Below, one piece after another: positions 29,550-38,124 of a stretch of 64,000 nt of DNA (position 1 is its first letter; each line of letters begins with the position of its first letter). The position numbers were made by a program, and so were the translations under genes. The notes under the pieces were generated by a model. That model saw only the letters and a list, made by a program, of their open reading frames with translations. It did not search any database and was not told where the DNA came from. Source of the stretch: Trichormus variabilis 0441 (GTDB taxonomy: Bacteria; Cyanobacteriota; Cyanobacteriia; Cyanobacteriales; Nostocaceae). Location of the stretch: the NCBI RefSeq assembly GCF_009856605.1, contig NZ_CP047242.1, forward strand, positions 1,734,001 to 1,798,000, read 5' to 3'.

Positions 29550-31369
29550 AGGATACTGTTGGCGAATTGATAGAGGGCAAAACCAATCATCACAAAATAG
29601 AAAATCAGGAATACTATGAGGCAGTGGGAGCAATTCGAGCAAAGTGAGAAACGCGAGTCTGACTGCGTGGGACATGTTGCCACCAATCCCACATCCGACT
29701 GAAGTTGATAGCAGCAGCAGTAATGACATGCTGCAAGAGAGTTTTGGCAAGACCAATGTAGCGACAACGGCGTAATTGGTAGCGACCAGTAGCTTGGGAA
29801 ATCAAGCCTTCAACGCCAGCACGTTGGTGATAAATTTGTTGAAAAGATTCAGTTTTTTGGCGAATGCGAGCATCATGTAATGCAAGATGTAGTTCCTGTG
29901 GTTTGAGGGTCAGAAGACGCGGTAGTTTTTTGGAGCGAGTGCATTTTGAGCGACTTGAACAAAGCGAACAATCGGATTTGTCAAATTGTATTTTGACTAC
30001 TGGATTGTCATGGCTATCGACAGTTGTACGCCAGGACTTACTTTGTTTACCCATTGGGCAATCAACACGCATCAAATCCCAATGAATAGTGAAGCAATTT
30101 TGCTCAAAGCCGGATTGTGCTGTTGCTTGCCAACTAGTTCCGGGGGGAACTTTTCCTACTAAATCAACATGAAAATGGGATTGACTATCGACTAAGTTTT
30201 GAGCATTGACATAGCCAGTATCGACAACATGTTCTTGTGGCAAAAGATTGTTCTGGTTTAAACGAGAATGAATTACTGGTGTCATCTCAACATCCGCACT
30301 TGTGGCCACGGACGTTTCCACATTGATAATTAAGTTTGGCAGTATGGGGTGACAAATTTCTGTCAGATGCAGATTATAACCAGTCCAGTTGATTTCTCGC
30401 TTGCTGGAATTGCGTGCATCAACATCGTAAGGAGATTCAATCTGTAGTCTATTTGGTGGTAAGTTATCTTGTTCTCGCCAATAGACTTGTTGCAATTGAA
30501 TATAGTATTGTTGCACCCAAACTATACGTAATGTTTCCACTGATGGAATCTGCCACAGCCAATTACAAGTTGAGTCTGCATACAAAGCGGATAGCAAATG
30601 ATGACCATCCTCACCAATTTTTCGCCTCAATTTCTCACGTTCGGCTTTTGATTTGGGCAAGCGGTATTGCTCAAATCTCAGGGAGTAACGTTCAAACCAA
30701 TCAACGTCAACTCTCGATTTGAGCCAATCAGGGGCAAAATAAGCCAAGTCATTTAAGGTATGACGTAAAGTTTCTCCCACTAATTCCAAACGATTTAACT
30801 GTCGTACTGCGGCTAATACGTGAGTTGAATCAGTTCTGACACGGCCGCGATTTTTGAGCCAACCTAGTTCTTGGAAACGAGCTAGCATTTGGTTGAGTAA
30901 CTCTCGCTCTCGTCCTGCTTTGATTAATCGCTGACGAAATTCTGAAAGTACTGAATAATCAAACCCTGGGTCATTTAATTCCAACGATAGTGCGTATTTC
31001 CAATCAATATGACCCCTCACTGCATCCGCCGCTTGTCTATCCGTTAAACCTTCGATAAATTGCATTACTGTCACTAATGCCAGTTGTCCTGCTGATATTC
31101 CACTTTGACCACAATCTGCGCGGTAAAGTTTGACAAAATCCTCATCCTTATATAACACTCCTATTTCATCCCGCATCTTCATATATATGTTCCCTTTGGG
31201 AAATGAATTCCGGGCTACTTGCGCTGTTGTTTCAGGAATCTGCGACATATCACGCGGGTGCAGGGTCATAATCTTTGTAGATGCTACGCTCAATATACTT
31301 ATTCTCTTTTTTCCACTGTTCCAAACTCTTGAGGGGCTTAACCCCTCAATAATTCGCCAACAGTATCCT
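29550..31369 (-). mobile_element. Complete IS1182-family insertion sequence
   Basis: An insertion sequence of about 1.82 kb with a single transposase gene and perfect terminal inverted repeats of about 20 bp: AGGATACTGTTGGCGAATT at the left (29550) and AATTCGCCAACAGTATCCT at the right, ending at 31369. The repeats then diverge (GATAGAGG versus ATTGAGGG when read inward). No target duplication is obvious next to the repeats (ACG before, ACA after). The transposase is intact, so the element may be active. Confidence 0.88.
29614..31293 (-). CDS. IS1182-family transposase
   Basis: A 559-residue DDE transposase. The N-terminal segment ISAGQLALVTVMQFIEGLTD and RQAADAVRGHIDWKYALSLE is typical of IS1182. 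Catalytic acidic residues are probably the Asp in RVRTDSTHVLAAVRQ, the Asp in EHVVDTGYVNAQNLVDSQ, and the Glu in AGVEGLISQATGRYQLRRCR. A zinc-like cysteine set (DCSLCSSRSKCTRSKK) occurs in the C-terminal third. Full length with no frameshift, and both terminal repeats are intact. A TTG or GTG start at a nearby position cannot be excluded. Confidence 0.93.
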   Translation of the reverse strand: MSVASTKIMTLHPRDMSQIPETTAQVARNSFPKGNIYMKMRDEIGVLYKDEDFVKLYRADCGQSGISAGQLALVTVMQFIEGLTDRQAADAVRGHIDWKYALSLELNDPGFDYSVLSEFRQRLIKAGRERELLNQMLARFQELGWLKNRGRVRTDSTHVLAAVRQLNRLELVGETLRHTLNDLAYFAPDWLKSRVDVDWFERYSLRFEQYRLPKSKAEREKLRRKIGEDGHHLLSALYADSTCNWLWQIPSVETLRIVWVQQYYIQLQQVYWREQDNLPPNRLQIESPYDVDARNSSKREINWTGYNLHLTEICHPILPNLIINVETSVATSADVEMTPVIHSRLNQNNLLPQEHVVDTGYVNAQNLVDSQSHFHVDLVGKVPPGTSWQATAQSGFEQNCFTIHWDLMRVDCPMGKQSKSWRTTVDSHDNPVVKIQFDKSDCSLCSSRSKCTRSKKLPRLLTLKPQELHLALHDARIRQKTESFQQIYHQRAGVEGLISQATGRYQLRRCRYIGLAKTLLQHVITAAAINFSRMWDWWQHVPRSQTRVSHFARIAPTAS

Positions 31370-31426
31370 ACAAGGGAAGGGGTTGGGGGTTAGGTCTGAG
31401 TGCAACTAGGTGACGATATCTACAAC

Positions 31427-31903
31427 TTATGAACCAGTAGCCGCTTTTGCAGGCTTATTTTTAATCGCCTTGAACCGTTCCCCTAACTGTTCCGCCAGAG
31501 TTTTTAACCCCGGTGTTTTCTTTGCAGCCGTCTTGACGTAATCATATACAGTCAAACTGCTGCCCATCGCTTCGCTACCAACTGCCAATAGGGTATCATC
31601 TACCTGTTCTGTCAGTTGCCGCAGCCCAATTAACAGTTCGGTGAGGGTGGTGGCTAGTTGATAATCCCGCACAAATTCCTCTACATCAAAACTGGCTGGT
31701 AGAATATCTGGGTTAGACTGGGCAGCAGTCAGGCTAGTGTTGACAAAAGCTAGGCTTTTATCGCCCATCTTAAATAACTTGCGTCGTTCTTCCACACTCA
31801 AGGTAACGAGAAACGGCAACTTTGCTTGAATGGTGGCAAATGCAGCTTTAATTTCTTTGACATCTTCAGCAGAAAGGGAAGCGGTGATATTTTGATAAGC
31901 CAT
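31427..31903 (-). CDS. Conserved hypothetical protein, helical, no membrane segment
   Basis: A 158-residue soluble protein. It appears wholly helical, with an LSAEDVKEIKAAFATIQAKL start and a lysine/alanine-rich tail (ERFKAIKNKPAKAATGS). I recall similar proteins of unknown function in several bacterial phyla, but I cannot name a family. It is immediately outside the right end of the insertion sequence and on the same strand, and is not interrupted. The start at 31903 has only a weak ribosome-binding site. Confidence 0.65.
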   Translation of the reverse strand: MAYQNITASLSAEDVKEIKAAFATIQAKLPFLVTLSVEERRKLFKMGDKSLAFVNTSLTAAQSNPDILPASFDVEEFVRDYQLATTLTELLIGLRQLTEQVDDTLLAVGSEAMGSSLTVYDYVKTAAKKTPGLKTLAEQLGERFKAIKNKPAKAATGS

Positions 31904-32594
31904 TGGATATTTACCCGGTTAAATCTAATTGTCAAATGGCAATGGCAACTCTCCACAAGAGATATCGCCAGCATTTTTTTATGATTCCCAGTGGTAAAGG
32001 CGAATCATCTAATACCAATTCAAAATTCAAAATACCCTACGGCAAGGCTACGCCAAATAAATTATGTAGAGAATTCATGTATCGCCATAATTATGTACAT
32101 AGTCAACATCAAATAATTTGATATTTGATGACTGTTATATTGTCATGAAAAATTCAATATTTTGACTTTCATTTAATCAATAAACTTGCTTACAATTATG
32201 GGTTTCAGCAACTTTCGATAAAAAATTAAAAGAATTGGGAAAATTTTGGTAAACAAAAAGGCATTTTCTGGAATTAATCCGTAGTAATTATTGACTAGGA
32301 GGGCAAATTTATTCGGTGCAAATATAGCGGTTTGCAGTTGAGTCCAATACTGACATAACCCCCAGCCCCTTACCTCGTAGGGAAGGGGAGTAATCAATGT
32401 GAATTATAGGTAGGGTGGGCAATGCCCACCAAAACCAGGATATGGTGAGCATTGCCTACAGATACTTTTTAAAAGATGGGTTTGGGGAGAGGTCAAAGTG
32501 TATTGCATATAAACGAGAAGCGCAAATATTGCCTGGAAGGGTTTAACAATTAAAACCGCAAAAAACACTTATGTTAGTTGAGGAGCAAATACCT
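31904..32594. repeat. Repeat-rich intergenic region
   Basis: About 690 bp without a supported gene. It holds a CCCTACGG/AAGGCTACGCC module (32030-32055) next to AATTCAAAATTCAAAATA, a palindrome CCCCTTACCTCGTAGGGAAGGGG near 32366 and a GTGGGCAATGCCCACC palindrome near 32414. Related copies of the last lie near 52180-52210. The subtilase promoter should lie in the final 150 bp. Confidence 0.55.
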
Positions 32595-34058
32595 ATGCCC
32601 ACAAACACGATTGATCAAAATCCCCTTTCAATTGACAGGCAAAATTCCGCTTATATCTCCTCAGCAGATATTTTTAATACAGAAAATAATCATACTTCTA
32701 AGTTGGGTTTTCGTAGTAGCTACACTCCAGAGAATGCTACTACCACTGCTACCAGCACTTACAACTCAACTAATGGCTATGGTTTAGTGAATGCAGGCGC
32801 AGCCGTACCTCAAGCTGCTGGGCAGAATCCTTATAGTGATGTTGCTAACCTTGGCGGGAATAATTGGGGCTTAGATATGATAAATGCTCCAGAAGTATGG
32901 GCAAATGGACATACAGGCCAAGGCGTAATCGTGGCGGTGATAGATACGGGCGTAGACACTAACCATGAGGATTTACGTAATAATATCTGGACTAATACCA
33001 AAGAAATTCCTGGTAACGGCATAGATGACGATGGTAATGGCTATATTGATGATGTCCACGGCTGGAATTTTAACGACAACAATAACAACACCCTTGATAA
33101 TAATGGTCATGGAACCCATGTTTCCGGGATTATTGCTGGGGGAAATAATGGCTTTGGTGTGACTGGTGTTGCTTACAATTCCCAGATTATGGCTGTGAAG
33201 GTGCTGGATGAATCTGGTTCTGGTTCTTATAGTGCGATCGCCAACGGAATTTACTATGCTGTAGATAATGGGGCAAGAGTCATCAACCTCAGTCTAGGCG
33301 GCAATTCTTCCAGTCGTACTCTCAAGTCTGCAATTGAATATGCTAGCAGTAAAGGGGCGATCGTTGTCATGGCTGCTGGCAATGATGGTGAATCTACGCC
33401 AGACTACCCTGCTCGTTACGCCAATCAAACAGGAATCGCTGTTGGTGCAGTAGATGCTAATAAAAATTTAACTGATTTCTCCAACCGTTCTGGCAATACG
33501 ACAATGGCTTATGTCACCGCCCCAGGACAAAGCGTTTATTCTTCAGTACCAAATAATCAGTACGCCAATTATAGTGGTACATCGATGGCGACCCCTTACG
33601 TTGCTGGTGTAGTCGCCCTCATGCTCAGTGCTAACCCCAATTTAACTGAAACCCAGGTACGAGATATTATTACCAGCACCGCAGGAAACACCAACAGCGA
33701 CACTACACCCAAAACAGACTCCGACTTTAACTTTGACTTTGGTTCTGTTGTGGATAACTTATTTGGTGGTTTAAGTCTGAATAACACATCAATTAGCACT
33801 TCTAGCCTCAACTCCCAGTCTTTGCAAAAAAGCAATACTTTCACCACCAGTTCAAATCCTGCATCTGTATTATCCAATAATCAAACATCCACCGCTTACC
33901 AAACAGAGTTGACCCACAAATATTATCAAGACTCTCTACCCAACAGCCTGGCCAACAGCCCGACTGATATTGATACTGGTAATAATATTGATTTTACAGA
34001 GTTCATGAATATCATCGTCACCCGACTGAAAGAGTACCAAAAATTATTGGGTGGATAA
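32595..34058 (+). CDS. Subtilisin-like serine protease (S8 family)
   Basis: A 487-residue protease from the ATG at 32595, which has GAGGAG at proper spacing; the ATG at 32571 has no such site. The catalytic triad is visible: Asp in VIVAVIDTGVDTNHEDL, His in NNGHGTHVSGIIAGG, Ser in YSGTSMATPYVAGVVALM. The oxyanion Asn is likely in AAGNDGES. A 60-80 residue N-terminal segment precedes the catalytic domain; no typical signal peptide is seen, so it may be cytosolic or exported by an unusual route, and the N-terminal part may be a propeptide. The C-terminal 100 residues are Ser/Asn-rich. Calcium-binding loops (DDDGNGYIDD) resemble EF-hand-like sequences. Related to calcium-dependent cyanobacterial proteases. 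Confidence 0.92.
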   Translation: MPTNTIDQNPLSIDRQNSAYISSADIFNTENNHTSKLGFRSSYTPENATTTATSTYNSTNGYGLVNAGAAVPQAAGQNPYSDVANLGGNNWGLDMINAPEVWANGHTGQGVIVAVIDTGVDTNHEDLRNNIWTNTKEIPGNGIDDDGNGYIDDVHGWNFNDNNNNTLDNNGHGTHVSGIIAGGNNGFGVTGVAYNSQIMAVKVLDESGSGSYSAIANGIYYAVDNGARVINLSLGGNSSSRTLKSAIEYASSKGAIVVMAAGNDGESTPDYPARYANQTGIAVGAVDANKNLTDFSNRSGNTTMAYVTAPGQSVYSSVPNNQYANYSGTSMATPYVAGVVALMLSANPNLTETQVRDIITSTAGNTNSDTTPKTDSDFNFDFGSVVDNLFGGLSLNNTSISTSSLNSQSLQKSNTFTTSSNPASVLSNNQTSTAYQTELTHKYYQDSLPNSLANSPTDIDTGNNIDFTEFMNIIVTRLKEYQKLLGG

Positions 34059-34169
34059 GAGAATGTAATATTCAAAAGTCATTAGTCTACAGCCCAAATT
34101 CCCAATTTATACAACCAGTTAACGAGCTAATGACTAATGACTCATATACAGACGTTGTATGTAACGTCT

Positions 34170-34532
34170 TTATTCTTCTTCAGGTAAAATTTGGTTAATG
34201 CTGATAACCCAAGGTATACCTTGATTTACGGGAGAACTAATGCTAATTTTCGCTTGGTTAGCAAAACGTTTTAATTTACTAGCTAAGTAAGGAACGATCA
34301 TCATAATATTTTGGTAGCTTTCGATATTATGACAAACCATGACTAACATCAAAATGCCACCATTAACCTTAAAGTACCAATGACAACTAGATAACAAAAT
34401 ACGTACTGGTTGCTTGCAAGCTAAATAAAAGCTTTTCTTGGTCGTCTCTTCTAGTTGACTAAGCAATACTTCACTGATCAGAGTTGTTTTATGTGTGGGC
34501 AAATCGTCGGGAGAAAGATATGGTTGCTTCAT
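34170..34532 (-). CDS. Conserved hypothetical protein
   Basis: A 120-residue protein that I do not recognise. Segments such as FYLACKQPVRILLSSCHWYF and LMLVMVCHNIESYQNIMMIV are moderately hydrophobic but not clear membrane helices, so a compact soluble alpha/beta fold is possible. The acidic C-terminus (NQILPEEE) ends the frame. It is convergent with the subtilase gene. The spacer to it contains TCATTAGTC-type heptamers. Confidence 0.55.
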   Translation of the reverse strand: MKQPYLSPDDLPTHKTTLISEVLLSQLEETTKKSFYLACKQPVRILLSSCHWYFKVNGGILMLVMVCHNIESYQNIMMIVPYLASKLKRFANQAKISISSPVNQGIPWVISINQILPEEE

Positions 34533-35011
34533 AGAACTTCGCCCTAATTTTCTAGAGTAAAATACTGACGTTAACTACATAATTTGGACATGACTACATA
34601 AAAATCATCTTCAGTGAGTAATTTACGTCAGGTAGAAATATGGTCTAGTATGACATCCGTTCACTCCCATACAACTGTTTATAATTTGAGTTTTTTGAGT
34701 CGCCCATTTTCATCAGATTTCTTTAGCAATTAGTCTACAAAAGTAAATAATGGTTAGTTTTTCTTGACCTTTGACTTTTATTCGCACTCTCATGGGGCAA
34801 TGGTTCTGCTAACTGTCGCCTACCTCCTGACAATGGCGGTAGGTTTTCCCGCCCACCTATTTATATCTTTAGTTTTAGATTCGCTAAAATATCAAAATTT
34901 ATTTCTCAGACTCGTGGCTGATGTCAATCATTGTTCTAATTAGTTTCCTAGAAGAAATAAGCCACATATTTGATTTATGTGCCTTATTTCTGTCACTAAT
35001 TGGGCTACAAA
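34533..35011. other. Intergenic region with a hairpin before the catalase remnant
   Basis: No gene. A hairpin with arms GAAATAAG and CTTATTTC (34954-34990) precedes the Mn-catalase remnant, and a second weak stem (CCTACC/GGTAGG) occurs near 34820-34845 with a TTTT run. Confidence 0.35.
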
Positions 35012-35209
35012 ATGTTTTATCACGCTAAGAAATTGCAATATTTCAGACCACCGGAAAAACCAGATGCAGTCTATGCGAATAAAATCCAAGAACTCATCGG
35101 TGGGACTTTTGGAGAAATGACAGTAATGATGCAGTATCTGTTGAGCGTATTGGCTAATCTGAAAGTTTATCTATGCAAGTACTCTCAGGGATTTGCGCGA
35201 ACTCAATGA
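35012..35209 (+). pseudogene. N-terminal remnant of a Mn-catalase
   Basis: The frame starts MFYHAKKLQYFRPPEKPDAV and continues YANKIQELIGGTFGEMTVMM then QYL, which matches the start of manganese catalases (the Glu in GGTFGEMTVMMQYL is a metal ligand in the family). After about 45 residues the sequence stops matching: the next 22 residues (SVLANLKVYLCKYSQGFART) are unrelated and a stop follows. A complete protein should be roughly 230-300 residues, so only the first sixth remains. Other frames of the next 100 bp show no clear continuation. The remnant could be a decayed copy or the scar of a deletion. Confidence 0.72.
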
Positions 35210-35214
35210 ATAAT

Positions 35215-35475
35215 CAGCCAAACCGGAGGCGGATAGTCTCCGGTGGTTGTACCTTGAGTAATTACTCAGGAGTTACTACCGAAATTGGTTAAACATTCTT
35301 GGTGTACTTCGCGGTGGGAGTTGTGACCCCTCACCCCGTTTTCTTACCCCACGGCTTAAAATAGAGAAAACGACCACAGTGATTACCGTGATCGTAGACG
35401 AATTAACTATACACTACTGATCTTACTACAAATAAACGTCTATTACCCTATCCCCCAAAAGGGGGTTTTTTTTGG
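35215..35475 (+). ncRNA. Candidate small RNA with Rho-independent terminator
   Basis: Structured intergenic sequence: a stem CCGGAG/CTCCGG at 35223-35242, a stem GAGTAA/TTACTC near 35256-35268, and a pyrimidine-rich CCCCTCACCCCG stretch, ending in CCCCC AAAA GGGGG with eight Ts at 35452-35473. There is no gene close enough upstream to own this terminator apart from the catalase remnant. The RNA boundaries and existence are inferred from folding by eye only. Confidence 0.35.
35452..35473 (+). terminator. Rho-independent terminator
   Basis: CCCCC-AAAA-GGGGG stem-loop followed by TTTTTTTT. Direction by the T-run is plus, so it does not serve the minus-strand oxidoreductase that ends at 35595. 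Confidence 0.85.
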
Positions 35476-35594
35476 GGTTAAATATGCTGTCCCAATTATA
35501 GCTGGGGACTGGGGACTGGGTTGTATCATATATTGATGTCGTAACACTACTGGCAACAGCCATATCTCAACAAAAAATTATGCTTGCCGCACTA

Positions 35595-37106
35595 CTAGGG
35601 CAACCAAAAGTTAGGCAGGATGGATTTACCTAATTTACGTACAGTTTGGTTGAGCGATCGCGCCACTTGAATATGCGTTTCATCTGCTTCTACTGGTAAA
35701 ATCTCGACAGGTGTACCCTCTCCTAAATGTGACACTACTAAATTCGCGGCTTCCAAACCTGTCACATAAGCTTTTTCCTGTGACCAAGAACCGTGGCGAT
35801 TGACAATCCAATCACCACTCATAAAGACGTTATCGAAACTCGTCTTGGCAGGTAACATATACGGATAGCTACCAGGGGCAAAGTGAGTCACTGCTTGAGG
35901 TAAGCGAATCACACTGCTATCAATTACTTTTGCTTGCGCGAATCCTGGGACGCAAGTTGTTAAATAATTCTGAACCGTAGCGACAATTTCTGCATCACTC
36001 CAATTGAGAAACTGATTAGCATGATAAAAATCAGCTTCAATTACCGTTCCTAACTCATTTTTATATTCATCATGTAGGGCATTTAAATCAAAGAATGTCC
36101 ACCCAGTAGTGTTATCAAAACCAAAACAAGCATTAGAGGGACGGGGAATATCAATTTTGCGGTCAAACCAAAGCCTGGTTGCTAAAACATCGATTGCCCC
36201 TAAATTATGTAAATTACGAAATTCGGCTCGACTTTGCAAACTAGGGCTACTGGAAACGATTTTTTTCATCCCAGTAATACCAACGGCAAAAATTACAGCA
36301 TCAGCATCAAAGACTTCGTTACCACAAACTACGCCTGTTGCTTGATTATTACTATCAATAATTAAATCAGTAACTCGATGTTTGGGTAGCACCTTTGCCC
36401 CGGCTTTTTCAATACGTTCCACCCAAGGACGAAATATTTTTTCCCCCACAGTTCCTCGACACCAAACTACATCAAAATCAGCTTGGTGAGCCAAAATGAA
36501 AAAGTAAAGCATCCCCAAGGTAGCGGCGGCTGAACATTGTTCCCCAGGGGCAAATAAACCCACCAATAACATTGGTTCAAAAGCTTCTTTGTACAGTCTT
36601 GCCGAAACCCCAAAATCTTTGAATAATTCCCTTGCGGTTACACTGTCATAACGCCGCCAAGCCGCATCAGAATTATCAAAGTCAACTACTGCATAAAGTA
36701 AAGGTAAGGCACTGAGGCGGTCAATTAAGGGCAGACGTTGAAATTGTGTATAAATAAAAGTACCTAAAGGGGTGGGGAGTCTGGGCAAATCTTGAAAAAT
36801 TGGTGATTCTACCTCCAAACCCGCCGGCGAATATTGGGCGGAACGAGTCCAGGTAGTGAAGGGATGAATGTTTAATTCATTAATCAGGGCAAATATATTT
36901 CTATAAGGATACCAGAAGCCATGAATCCCAGCTTCTACAGATTTACCCCCCGTGGTTTGCCAACCAGCCACCAGTCCACCAGGGTAAGGGCCTGCTTCTA
37001 GAAGTGTCACATCATAACCTTGCTTTGCCAAATGGTAGGTAGCACCTAAACCAGCCCAGCCTGCACCTACAACTACCACTCGTTTTTGTTGTGACCCTTC
37101 TGTCAT
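35595..37106 (-). CDS. FAD-dependent amine oxidase/phytoene desaturase-like enzyme
   Basis: A 503-residue protein from the ATG at 37106, which has AGGAG seven bases upstream; an ATG at 37136 would add ten residues. The N-terminal Rossmann motif is VVVVGAGWAGLGATYHLAKQ (GxGxxG), then GYDVTLLEAGPYPGG and VEAGIHGFWYPYRNI. The C-terminal FAD motif is NVFMSGDWIVNRHGSWSQEK. The order matches carotenoid desaturase/zeta-carotene-desaturase-like flavoproteins and related plastid-type amine oxidases. Substrate is not resolved: carotenoid pathway or another isoprenoid are both possible. No carotenoid gene lies nearby. Confidence 0.85.
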   Translation of the reverse strand: MTEGSQQKRVVVVGAGWAGLGATYHLAKQGYDVTLLEAGPYPGGLVAGWQTTGGKSVEAGIHGFWYPYRNIFALINELNIHPFTTWTRSAQYSPAGLEVESPIFQDLPRLPTPLGTFIYTQFQRLPLIDRLSALPLLYAVVDFDNSDAAWRRYDSVTARELFKDFGVSARLYKEAFEPMLLVGLFAPGEQCSAAATLGMLYFFILAHQADFDVVWCRGTVGEKIFRPWVERIEKAGAKVLPKHRVTDLIIDSNNQATGVVCGNEVFDADAVIFAVGITGMKKIVSSSPSLQSRAEFRNLHNLGAIDVLATRLWFDRKIDIPRPSNACFGFDNTTGWTFFDLNALHDEYKNELGTVIEADFYHANQFLNWSDAEIVATVQNYLTTCVPGFAQAKVIDSSVIRLPQAVTHFAPGSYPYMLPAKTSFDNVFMSGDWIVNRHGSWSQEKAYVTGLEAANLVVSHLGEGTPVEILPVEADETHIQVARSLNQTVRKLGKSILPNFWLP

Positions 37107-37401
37107 TTTGCTCTCCTGTTGTGTTCTCTCACTCAACTAATCTATCAGTCCTGAGGGTGGGGAGTGGGGAGCTAATAAGTTTAGGTTATTTATGCTTTGC
37201 CCTGAAAACACGGGTTTAGGCTGTAAGGGTTAACTAGAAAAATGGCACTACTTTCAGTCGAAAATAAATTAGAATTAAGCTTTTATTGGTTAGTGTGCAG
37301 TTCTGAGTTGTCACAGGCAGTGCTTGGACAACAAAAATTAGAGATAAAAAATCTACTTATTGATTGTTCCAGATTTAGAGAAGGAAACATTTAACTATAC
37401 T

Positions 37402-38025
37402 ATGGCTAAGCTATCTAACGAATTACAACGCCACTTTTTTGAAGAAGAAAGACCAGAAAAAGTAACTTTAGCAGATATTCTGTTGCTGGCTGGGGAAAGG
37501 ATTTTTGGCTTTTTGCTGGTAATCTTGTCTCTACCATCAGCTTTGCCTGTCCCTGCACCTGGTTATTCAACACCCTTTGGTGTCCTAATTTTTCTATTAG
37601 CTGTTCAGCTCATCGCTGGTGCTAAAAGCCCTTGGCTACCACAAAAAATGATGAATCACCCAATTGAACTGCAAACAGTCCAGAAGTTCCTGAAGGCGGG
37701 AATTCCTTGGTTAAAAAGAATTGAGGCGATCGCCCGTCCTCGTTTATCTTATATCTGTACTACTCTAGCAGGTAGGATAACAATTGGGATTGCGATCGCC
37801 TTGATGGCAATTTCTATGATGATTCCCATCCCCGGAACTAACACCTTACCCGCAATGGGTATTTTCGTGACTGGTTTTGGTTTATTAGAAGACGATGGTG
37901 CAATTAGTTTAGGTGGCTTAGTTCTCTGTGTCATGGGAGCAATTTTAACTACTTCCATTCTCATGGCTTTAGCTTGGGGCGGTTCCAGTCTTTTAGATAT
38001 CATCAAGACTTGGTTGGGAAGATGA
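37402..38025 (+). CDS. ExoD-family membrane protein
   Basis: A 207-residue protein; start at the ATG 37402 (a TTG at 37360 would add 14 residues). It is an ExoD homologue: LADILLLAGERIFGFLLVIL, SLPSALPVPAPGYSTPFGVL, and four or five membrane helices (VLIFLLAVQLIAG; ITIGIAIALMAISMMIPIPG; GGLVLCVMGAILTTSILMAL). ExoD was first linked to exopolysaccharide synthesis in rhizobia; its biochemical role is unclear. No exopolysaccharide genes are adjacent. Confidence 0.88.
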   Translation: MAKLSNELQRHFFEEERPEKVTLADILLLAGERIFGFLLVILSLPSALPVPAPGYSTPFGVLIFLLAVQLIAGAKSPWLPQKMMNHPIELQTVQKFLKAGIPWLKRIEAIARPRLSYICTTLAGRITIGIAIALMAISMMIPIPGTNTLPAMGIFVTGFGLLEDDGAISLGGLVLCVMGAILTTSILMALAWGGSSLLDIIKTWLGR

Positions 38026-38028
38026 ATC

Positions 38029-38122
38029 AATTCAAAATTCAAAATTCAAAATTCAAAATAAAAAAGTGCTGAAGCGCGGTAGCAGGGCATTCAGCCCCTA
38101 GTCCCCAATCCCTAATCCCCAG
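38029..38122. repeat. AATTCAAAATT repeat and heptamer tail
   Basis: ATTCAAAATTCAAAATTC is repeated four times at 38032-38060, and CCCCAATCCCTAATCCCC-type heptamers follow at 38100-38120. Confidence 0.75.
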
Positions 38123-38124
38123 CC

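Noticed and set aside
32173..32397. A 74-codon minus-strand frame in the spacer before the subtilase
   Set aside because: Overlaps palindromic intergenic repeats, with no motif or ribosome-binding site.
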